A stretch of 64,000 nucleotides of DNA from positions 620,001 to 684,000 of the forward strand of contig CAWUHX010000147.1 in assembly GCA_963922205.1 (NCBI GenBank). The letters run 5' to 3'. Below are positions 55,781-64,000 of the stretch, one piece after another. The number at the start of each line of letters is the position of its first letter. Position 1 is the first letter of the stretch. A model generated the notes under the pieces. The model searched no databases and had not been told where the DNA came from. It worked only from the letters and a program-made list of their open reading frames with translations. Origin of the DNA: Romanomermis culicivorax. Lineage: Eukaryota > Nematoda > Enoplea > Mermithida > Mermithidae. The position numbers and the translations under genes were made by a program.

Positions 55781-56092
55781 TCACTCCTTTCCAGGGTACA
55801 ACCACAGCACATTGTCTTGTTTCTTAGGTATCACAGATTTATCAGTTTCCTGATTTTCTTTCTGCACCTTTTCCAAAACATGAGCTTTGCTTCCGCTTAC
55901 CACTGCCTCCACCCCTCTGGAATGCTCTCTTTCGTCTTCAGAACTATTTCGAGCATCCTCTCCTTTCTTATCATCCTTGTGGAATTTATTCTCCTTGGAG
56001 ATATTGTTCCTCTCAGCCACCAAGGAAATTTGTTGTTCTTGTTCTTCTTTCATTCCTTTGACATCAGAGGAAACAACATCCGATTCGAACAT
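55781..56092 (-). pseudogene. Gypsy Pol linker, Glu/Lys-rich
   Basis: A 103-codon charged stretch (SEDEREHSRGVEAVVSGSKA) between RNase H and integrase, in keeping with a spacer of the polyprotein. It is separated from integrase by a stop and frame change. Confidence 0.5.
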
Positions 56093-56098
56093 ACTCTC

Positions 56099-56525
56099 CT
56101 ACTTTGGTGATTTCACCACATCCTCTGGCTCATCCTTTCTAGATAGAAAGTCAGCCATAGCATTCTGTCTACCTGGCACATATTCTAACTTGTGGTTGTA
56201 TTGATTAATGATCGCATACCACCATTTCAATTTGTCATTTGGTGTGGTATTGACTTTCATTGACAACAGTGGTCTGTGATCAGTCTTAATCAATACTTTC
56301 TGCCCCAATAAATAGTGCCGATAGATTTTGAGGCTGTAGATAATTGTGAGGCACTCCATTTGGGTAGCACACCACTTTTCCCGTCCTCCTTTACCACTCC
56401 ACTATTATATGCTATGACCCAATAATTGTCTCCAGACCCCTGATATAAAACAGCCCCTAATGCTGTTCCACTGGCATCCTTTTCCAAAATGAATCAGGCT
56501 GAGTCATCCATTACTGGGTACCTAA
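56099..56525 (-). pseudogene. Gypsy RNase H
   Basis: FILEKDASGTALGAVLYQGS (first Asp of the RNase H fold) lies at about 56425-56485. Then, after a frame change, MECLTIIYSLKIYRHYLLGQ, VLIKTDHRPLLSM and GRQNAMADFLSRKDE follow. The order and motifs are those of Ty3/Gypsy RNase H. It is separated from RT by the MITE at 56526-57343. Confidence 0.8.
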
Positions 56526-57343
56526 AGGCGGATTCATACTTCATCCAGCATCCTGCATCCAACATCCAGCAAGCTATTTTCAGCTCCTGGCATTCAGTGT
56601 CTGGCATCCGGCAATTTGGTTTCCAGCATCCAGCAAATTGGCTTCTGGCAAGTTGCCGGATGGGATGGCCATTTATACTTCTTCCGGCGCTGGAAATGCT
56701 GGATGACAATTTATTCTTGCTTTTACTATGTTAAAATACTTTGAAATCTGCGCTGTATTTTGTTTCAGGAGAAATTGCGTATGGAAAATATATAATATAT
56801 TTTTCCAGGTCTACTCGTAATTATTACAATGTCAGATGAAGAAAACTTGCTTGATCTAGCAATTTTGTACTATTTATTGAAGAGAAATTAGTCAAATTTG
56901 TCAGTCTTCCATAGGCGTGACTAAACTATAATTACGCCTAGAAAAAAGTCTTTATATGACTACCCTGCACATATATATGCTTTCAAGAACGAAAAAAACA
57001 TGCAAAATACTCAGCAATCAAAAACTAAAAAAACGCCGTGATTAAAAACAAAAAATTTTGCCAACTAAAAAAATCAATATCTCTCGCATACATTGTATAT
57101 GCAAAAATCAATCAAACACGTGCTTCAATTGAAATTACATACAAAATATGCTTTCCAGCATCCGGAAAAGTACAAACTGTTTACACTCCTCGCATCCTGC
57201 AAAATTCCAGTCTTCCTGCAAAAAAATGAGATGACTGCGTGGGAAAAGGAAAAAAATGACATCATCGGATGATTTGCCTGATGAAAAATCTATAAATAGA
57301 CTTTCTTCAGAAGCCGGATGCCAGATGAAGTATGAATCTGCCT
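56526..57343. mobile_element. Harbinger-type MITE in gypsy pol
   Basis: An 818-bp insert flanked by TAA (56523-56525 and 57344-57346). Its ends are inverted repeats: left AGGCGGATTCATACTTCATC, right reversed AGGCAGATTCATACTTCATC, extending to about 28 bp with two or three mismatches. Multiple CATCCAGCA/GGCATCC words lie inside both ends. The 3-bp TWA duplication and AGGC-type ends point to PIF/Harbinger. No transposase inside. Removing it reconnects RT with RNase H. Confidence 0.85.
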
Positions 57344-57346
57344 TAA

Positions 57347-58476
57347 AAAATGGAACTGATACCAGTGCTTCTTTCAAAGCATTAAATGCTTTGTGATGAT
57401 CCCCTGTGACAAGCCATTTATTCCTTTCCTTGGCCTTTAGCTTATACACAGGCTCTGTGTGCTTTGCCAAATTTTGTATAAATTTTTTACACCATTGGAG
57501 CATTGCAAGTAACCATTGAATATGCTTGAGGGAGTCTGGAAATTCGAACTCTTTTATAGCTTGCATTTTTTTCGGATTGGGCAAAATTCTATTAGAATCC
57601 AAAATATGCCCAAGAAAATGAACCTTCTTTTGTAGGAATTCACATTTTTCCAGTTTAAGTGTAAGCTGGGCTCGTCTCAGTGAATCAAGGACCAATTTTA
57701 AATTTTCTATGTGTTCCTCGAACATCTTCGAGAACACTATGATATCATCTATGTATACTAGACATATCTTCCACACATGAGGATGTACGATTCTCTCCAT
57801 CATTCTCAGGAACTCGGCTGGGGCACTTTTCAGTCCAAAGGGCATTACCTTGAACTGAAACAACCCTTCTTGGCACAAGAAAGCAGTCTTTTCTTTACTG
57901 CCCTCTTCCATTGACACTTGCAAATAACTGGACTTGAGGTCAAGAGTATAAAATTTTGCTCTATCGAGGCAGTCCAGATAATCATCCCTTCTGGGTATTG
58001 GATATCAATCATCCTTCATTACCTTGTTCAAGCATCTAAAATCCACAACTGGCCTGAGCATCCCATCTTTCCCCCCTACTATGAATAATGGCCCCACCCA
58101 AGGCCATCTGCATGGCTCTATGACTCCCTCATCCAGCATTTCCTGCACATCTGATATATGGTCATCCTTCAATGGCAGCTTTGTACTAATGTTCCACCAC
58201 AGGACTAGCATCACCTGTGTCAATTTTACAATTCAGATGAGGAGTAGTTGTCAGAGGATCATTAGGTAGGCTAAATACATCCTGGTTATTCACGAGTTGC
58301 CATATCACCATCTCTTTCTGTTTTTCTGACATAGTAGCTGTAGAGGTCATGTTATACAATTCTCCGAGAAACACAACTTCATTGAATTTTGATTCCTTGG
58401 CATCTAAAATACCTTCTAGGCTATTCTCTCCACAATTTTCAGCCTGTAAAACTAAATACAGAGTCACAGTAGCCAA
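57347..58476 (-). pseudogene. Gypsy reverse transcriptase
   Basis: Reads WVGPLFIVGGKDGMLRPVVD, then FRCLN, a stop, and YPIPRRDDYLDCLDRAKFYT, LDLKSSYLQVS (first catalytic Asp). FQFKVMPFGLKSAPAEFLRM and ICLVYIDDIIVFSKM follow, with the YIDD box intact. VHFLGHILD and the thumb region come next. At least one stop and one frame overlap (58186-58223) break it. Confidence 0.85.
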
Positions 58477-58586
58477 GAACTTGATTAGGTTCTATCAGGC
58501 AACCAGAACCTGTATTATTGGAGATCATCAATATAAAGTCTTCACTCGAACCATCGACTATAGTATCATCCACTCAATCTCATTTC

Positions 58587-59336
58587 TTAATCATCTCCTT
58601 CTATGATGATTCGATTTATCATATTTGCTGAGGATTTGTTCCACAATTTAGTTTTCACTAGTTGGTCTGTTCCATGTGGGATGTAAATTCTATTACATAA
58701 CACCACAGGGACTAGATCTTCCAGCTGCTGGATTGCTGAACCTTGATCTTCTTCAATAGGTTTTTCTTCCATTGATTTTGCTATCATCTGATTATGCGTC
58801 CCACCTATTGGAATCACTTCCTTATCAGATGTTAACAAATCAATACTTTTTTTACACCCATCATCCTCATTGAATGTTTTCAGAAATCTATTACTGTATT
58901 GACTTCCAGATGTGCTAGGAAGCCCCAGTATCAAACCTTCTGTGGACCCTGGTATTATGATAGCCTTAACTGGAAAGCATCCATAATCACATTCGATTTG
59001 AAATTGAACATAACCATGTGCACTCACTAGTTTACCATTGGCAACAGTGACTTTCAGGATCTTAGGGTACCCCATATACTCCAGTCCAAGCGATTTTTTC
59101 AAGAAATCACCCAACATAACCAAACATTGAGCTCCCCTGTCAATAAGTGCCTTTGCAGTAGTCGAACACACAGTTACCCTAATGTGAAATGGCTGCATTC
59201 TAGGGTATCTACCTGACATATCCAGTTCCTCTGCAGTCCTCTTTCTACCATACTTGGCACTGCATTCTATTTCAGGCACATTTTCTGCTTTTTCCATGGA
59301 ACAGTTATGTAGGCCACACAACTTCATCTGCATCAT
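58587..59336 (-). pseudogene. Gypsy aspartic protease region
   Basis: Open for 249 codons. The active-site motif reads AKALIDRGAQCLVM where retropepsins have D-T/S-G: the Thr is Arg (AGG), which should abolish activity. GLILGLPSTS is the second conserved motif (normally ILG.D). The rest links to RT. Confidence 0.7.
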
Positions 59337-59537
59337 TGGTTCTTGCTCTAAGCTATAAATCCACTAGTTGAGGTTTGGTCTGTCTGCCTAGAGGCTTGCG
59401 ACTGACTAACTACCTTCTGCGGAGTCAACAGAGTATTTGAACTCTGATTTACAACTACTGGATGTGATTTGGTCCTGGTAACGTCAGCTGGGAGGTAGCT
59501 TGTAACAACCTCATCTGCTCCCAGAGCTTCTTCAACT

Positions 59538-59830
59538 TTACATATTCCTGGAATTCAGCATATTCTTGCGAACTTTCTGCCTCATCCTCAGGAAATGAAA
59601 CTTGATAAGCTCCCCTTTCGCCTTCATTACCCAAACCTCCTCTGTTTCCTGCGTAATTTCCTCTGAAATTACCCCTGAAATTTCCTCTACTTTGAAAATT
59701 TCCAAAACTTCCTCAAGGATTACCTCTTCCAAAACCTCTTCCGCTATTTCCACCACTTCCACGATTCTGTAGGCCCTTATAAAAATTCAAAGTCCTACAA
59801 CCAATTGTGTTGTAGGTGTTATTTTCATGG
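59538..59830 (-). pseudogene. Gypsy nucleocapsid, Gly/Arg-rich
   Basis: One frame gives RG-repeats (GRGFGRGNP, FRGNFRGNYAGNRGG), preceded by a degenerate zinc-knuckle-like stretch (YHENN...GCRTLN, about 59790-59830). RNA-binding by analogy. Frames are broken. Confidence 0.5.
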
Positions 59831-59906
59831 TAAGTACACCATGTTTACTACTGAACCTCTTATTGACTTTTCGTTTTCACTTTATCAACTTTCTGAGTTA
59901 AAGCAG

Positions 59907-61787
59907 TTATGACTGCCTCTTGGGCTTTGTAGAGTTCCTAATTTCTTCATAACATTGTGCCATTTTAATAAATTCTTTAGATAAAGCCACCATGAGAGAG
60001 TTCTGTTTTTGCTCCTCAACAGGCTGTTGCCCAGGCATTATGCCCTGTGGCAGAGGTAATTCAAGTACTTCCTCGTCCGCTATATCTATCAATTGATTTT
60101 GCGAAGATTGCATTGGAGTTTGCCTTTCTGTGTTTGGTCTTCTAAAGTCCTTATTGCATTTTTGGGCACTTTCATAAGGTCTTTGGATTACATTCACATC
60201 CGCTTGCTGCTCCTCAGCAATTTCCGTTTGTGCCATGTTTATCATCATGGGCTGCTCTCTTGGCCCAAATGTTCTAATCACATTCCTGTACTTTAACTCT
60301 GTCTCATAGACTGCCTGCGAAAGATCATACCAATTTTTGAATTTCGCTATGTCTTTCTGCAGTTCTAATTGGTAAGTTAAAGAACTTCTATAGAAAAAGG
60401 TTTCAATGATTACTTTATTTTTAAACTTTTTCGTTCCAGTCTGGTAAACGAGATTCACATGTGCTCTAACCCATTTCAAAAATTTGATTGCAGCTTCATC
60501 TGGTTCCTGTTTAATATCTAACAAGTCTTTTTTGAGCATATCCAGGTTACAATCTGGAGCACAATAATTCGAAATTTTGTCTCTGGCTTCCCTATATGTT
60601 GTTGACTCTTCGGCCATTTCTTTTGGCAACAATTGGGTTAATCCTTCCAGTTTCACCTCATTGGGAGTTTCACCCCAAACACACCTTCTAGCTCCACTAG
60701 GAAAGCAAGAACCTGTCTACTTGGCATATCGGACTGCAGTAATTTTGGTTTGATAGCCCTTTCAATATCATAGACAGTTGGGCCTACTTGAGCTGGATTG
60801 ATCCATAAAGTGGGAATCAATCAGAATCATTTTAGGCATAACCTGCTGCCTGACATTTGAGTTTTCATCCCTAATACAACTGCTTTGTTGTGACACAAAT
60901 GGATTCATCAGACTTGGGTTTTTTATGCCTTCGTCAAAACCACAACTGCTCACTCTCTGCTCCACCCTTGAGATAGTGGGCAAATGAGGTATATACTACT
61001 CTTTAGGACCTAGACTTGACTTTTGGTCTTTCCATCTACAGTTATTCTGAAGAGTGATACTGTCATTTTGCCACACCAACTCTTCCTGGATTTGTTCAAA
61101 CCTTGATGCACCACCTCGTTCCATTTAGCCAGCATTTCTTTGCCACAGTTCATTTGCCTTACTGGCTTTCTGTGAACCATTATTAGCAATGTTGGCAAAT
61201 ATACTATCATAAACCTCTAACCTGTTCATGATTTGGTCCAATTTTTCCTCTAACGAGCTCTTGTGAGGATTTTCCAGGTGCTCTTCCTGCTTGTTATCCC
61301 AATACAATCAGTGATATGTATTGAATAATTGAGTGGGTTTGTTCATTAGCAGGCACTGATGCTGATCCATAATCTGAATGTTTATCTTTGGCATAGGACA
61401 TGCTAGTCCAGTAATAAGCAGTTGTGATAAATCACCTCTCCTTGCTAGGTTTGTTGACCATGGTATTTTGAATACGGTATCATGATTCATCCCCAATATC
61501 AGGTCCTCGTTCTCCCTTTCAACAGCTGTTGAGGCTGTAAGTATATCACTCTCATTTTTCGCTGATAAAGGCCTGTGATCTGAGCCATTATCTTCTTCAG
61601 CCAAACTTGCAGCTGATGCCAAGACAATGAGCTTTTCTGAATCATGGACCTTTTTTCCCGGTGGTGTTCTGGGCAACCCCAAACTCTTGAGGCCACCTAG
61701 GATGTCTTTGCTCATTTTATAGCCTCCCAATTCTCTATAAAAACCGATTGGTTTTTTGACTCCTCTGGTTTGCCTCTGATTTTCCAT
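59907..61787 (-). pseudogene. Gypsy gag
   Basis: Starts at an ATG at 61787 (MENQRQTRGVKKPIGFYREL) and is open to 61308, then continues in pieces 61307-61125, 61210-61010 and 60983-60768. The capsid part at 60656-59907 is open for 249 codons (LPKEMAEESTTYREARDKIS, EPDEAAIKFLKWVRAHVNLV). That part matches the Retrotrans_gag style (DL..I.Q...E....F..R). Interrupted by frameshifts. Confidence 0.75.
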
Positions 61788-61795
61788 TACTTGGA

Positions 61796-61811
61796 GTGTC
61801 AGAAGCCACCA
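61796..61811 (-). promoter_or_regulatory. Gypsy primer-binding site
   Basis: On the minus strand TGGTGGCTTCTGACAC, two bases after the LTR's CA end and 9 bases before the gag ATG. It shares TGGYG..TTCTG with the other LTR elements in the window. Confidence 0.55.
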
Positions 61812-61813
61812 CT

Positions 61814-62265
61814 TGTTGAAATGAGACTTGGGTTGAATTAGAGAAATATAATAAACAGATTAGAATCAAAATAGACCTAACCAGTCGCTCACTAATTCAC
61901 CTAATCAGGCCAGAACCTTAGGTAGAATAAGTCTGCTTTCGGTCAGTCTCAAGTTTCAACAAAGATCACTTGCTTCCGTTCCAAGGAACTGCAGAAGATC
62001 GATCACACTCTGATCTCAAGTAACTTCGAATCAGGGACAAACTGAGAAATCAGGCTGAGAATTGAGTTGCAAATGTAGACTTACACATTGGGTGGTTCTC
62101 CTGAGATCTGGAGTCTAGCCTGCATTCCCTCCGCTGCAAAGTCCAAATCAAATGTCTGAACAGGGGACGTTGTATTTGGGCGATTAACTCCACAAAATAT
62201 AAAACAATAATAATATAATAATTTGGGGGTCTGGCGGCCAATTTTACTGTATAAAAATAAACACA
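61814..62265 (-). repeat. Gypsy 5' LTR
   Basis: Bounded by TG (62265 side, TGTGTTTATTTTTATACAG) and CA (61814 side, CATTTCAACA). The start may be off by a few bases because no second copy is available. It contains short open stretches that are not genes. Confidence 0.55.
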
Positions 62266-64000
62266 ATGATCAAAAACATAAACAACAGGTATGATTTATG
62301 CACGGAGTCTATGCAAATCAGCATGGACACAAATTGGGTCAACTTGGGCTATTTCTTCCCAACCTGGAGGTAGACTATGTGGATCCGGGACAATGTCATC
62401 TACAGAAGATGAAGATGCAGAGGGTGATGACAATGATGCCGAAATCAATGGTGACAATTAAGGGGTGAAAAAATGACTAATTATCTCATCTTTGAGTCTT
62501 GGAGCAGCATAAGAGCCAAAGATGCTTCCTCAAATGATTCAAACCAGTATAACAGCCCCCAAATATTTTTCTAGAAAATCAAATCCAAATTTTTTTAGAG
62601 TTGTTTCTGTGCAGCAAACTTTTGTAGTAGGCTTCTCTGATTGGTTGGTGTGTATGGACAAGAGGTCTCAATTATCAGGAAACCTATCCTGCGACTATAC
62701 CCTTAAATGAAAAACAATAATTGTGCCTGAGTGTGACCAATAATTTTTGAGATTTTTGTCTTTAAAAATGTACTGCTATCTGATAAAAATTCTAAAATTT
62801 TTGAAACTCTGAGTTTCTCTTCTTTTGGGAAGCTTATATCAATCCATGGGTATAAATATTTGGGTCTCGGTTAGTTCACCAGAAGATTTGCACACCTCGA
62901 TTCAAAAAGATTGATGTATCCATGCAAAACTAAATCAACTATAAGTAATCTATTTTTCTATTTTTTTAGAATATAATATTAAGTGAATGATTCGAATTTC
63001 CAAATTCGAGCTATGGCTTATGATGGTCTATGCTCAACCATCAACAGTCTTCTGTCAACTGACTTATGTCGAGAGTAGCAATCTGAAAAACGCATTGGTG
63101 ATCCACATGAAGCCAAATTTTCGAAGTCATGTTTTGGTTGCCATCCAGGTCAAAAAGATCTCAGCAAATACTTGATATACACAAGAAAACAAAATTGGTC
63201 ATACAGAACCAGAATGAGACTCACATCACTAGGTTCATGCAGCTCAGATTTTGGACCTGCCATATGATAATGTTTGATCCACTCACAGCGACATCCCATG
63301 ATTGGATATTGTTCTACAAACTTGTATTGGCACTGAAAATGTTGGTCATTGGTTTTGACCAAGCCCACAATTGAAAATGTCTAAAAGACATGCTCAGTCA
63401 AGACTTCTACTCACCTGATGCTCAAAAATTGCACATTACTGTGCTAGCTCCTCGTATACTGGTTGACATCCAGATTATACTAATAAAAAATCGAACAATC
63501 CACTGAAAAATGGAGAAGAGTGTGACTCATTGGCCTTTGTCCTGAAAATAAAAAATTGAAAGGTATCGTTTCTGACATGTTCATGATTGACGTCTAACAA
63601 TTCATGCTACATTTTCCACAAGTGAATGACAAACCCGATAACCAGGTCATAACGTATTCAATCATTGACACATACTACCCTATCATAATGTTCCTAGCCT
63701 ACAATCCCCATGGATTCCTCAACAGCCTAGATATATTTTCTGCACAATTTTTTACTGCTTGAATTTATTCATAACATGGTGCCAAATCTCTACAATAATG
63801 TGAGCATAGAATTCTAGGATGACAAAAAAGGCGCGTTTGGCGTCATTGATCTGATGCTATATAAAAGTCGTCTTCATGCCATGGCATTGATTAAGATCAT
63901 CTTTTACGATTACGCCATGCCAAACGTGCATTTTTGTCTATACAACCATGCAAACGTGGAGCACTCTACTAAGACCATGAGGAAAAAACTGCATCCATCG
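62266..64000. other. Unassigned end of the window
   Basis: No recognised motif. Open stretches at 62987-63374 (plus) and about 63810-64000 (plus, GAFGVIDLMLYKSRLHAMAL, running off the end) have protein-like composition in shifting frames and could be a decayed gene or element. I cannot name a family. Confidence 0.35.

Larger units (their letters stand above)
54479..62265 (-). mobile_element. Ty3/Gypsy retrotransposon, 3' LTR not found
   Basis: Minus strand, from right to left: LTR (62265-61814), primer-binding site, gag, protease, RT, RNase H, linker, integrase. No envelope or chromodomain. A Harbinger-type MITE sits between RT and RNase H. Directly after the integrase stop lie 36 bases and then the Merlin target duplication. 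No second LTR copy could be found beyond the Merlin element. Confidence 0.85.

Noticed and set aside
1..64000. CRISPR arrays, bacterial operons, rRNA or tRNA genes
   Set aside because: No spaced identical repeats, Shine-Dalgarno-led gene clusters or structural RNA signatures; introns and element types are eukaryotic.

Overview
The window is repeat-dominated animal nuclear DNA. It is AT-rich, has short GT-AG introns, and contains almost no intact host gene but many dated layers of transposable elements. I see no bacterial operons, rRNA, tRNA or CRISPR. The mix (BEL/Pao elements with a bunyavirus/phlebovirus-type envelope, Merlin, PIF/Harbinger, MULE, hAT, Tc1/mariner) fits an invertebrate. A nematode is my best guess, because BEL/Pao elements with that envelope type are well known there. 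This is inference and I would not name a species.

Layout. 1-13.9 kb: mostly non-coding, with a heavily decayed Merlin transposase (about 1-1.65 kb, minus), fold-back repeats (1.68-1.81 kb), a long purine-rich tract (4.9-5.66 kb), a degenerate satellite (6.5-6.9 kb), and a MULE transposase relic (8.77-10.2 kb, minus) that contains a Tc1/mariner-like non-autonomous element with TA target duplication. 14-15.1 kb: an envelope-like fragment related to one at 27 kb. 16.8-20.2 kb: the only host-like region, with an unrecognised 359-codon ORF, another unknown exon, and a decayed secreted lamin-tail-like gene, all minus. 22.3-23.6 kb: a PIF/Harbinger transposase relic with two recognisable introns. 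24.2-29.2 kb: an LTR retroelement that keeps gag and env but no pol. 29.85-30.76 kb: a family-B DNA polymerase fragment with a changed catalytic motif, abutting a Tc1 transposase tail.

32.3-46.4 kb is a nest of insertions. An older BEL/Pao gag (32.66-33.09, 44.37-44.71, 45.77-46.40 kb) was split by a complete younger BEL/Pao provirus (33093-44367, 5-bp duplication ATAGG) and by a deleted hAT element (44713-45772, 8-bp duplication). The younger provirus has LTRs, gag, protease, RT, RNase H, integrase, a Gn/Gc-like envelope and a further coding region of unknown function before its 3' LTR; a solo LTR interrupts its pol. 46.8-48.1 kb: a ZSWIM/MULE-type transposase (minus). 49.58-54.44 kb: a whole Merlin element with ~700-850 bp inverted repeats and an 8-bp target duplication. 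54.48-62.27 kb: a Ty3/Gypsy element (minus) carrying a Harbinger-type MITE and lacking a visible 3' LTR. 62.3-64 kb: unassigned.

Nearly all elements carry stops, frameshifts or lost catalytic residues, so most function is historical. The most notable items are the provirus with a phlebovirus-like envelope plus an extra 3' coding region, the gag-env element without pol, and the fully delimited Merlin and hAT elements. Every family assignment was made by reading motifs, without any database search.
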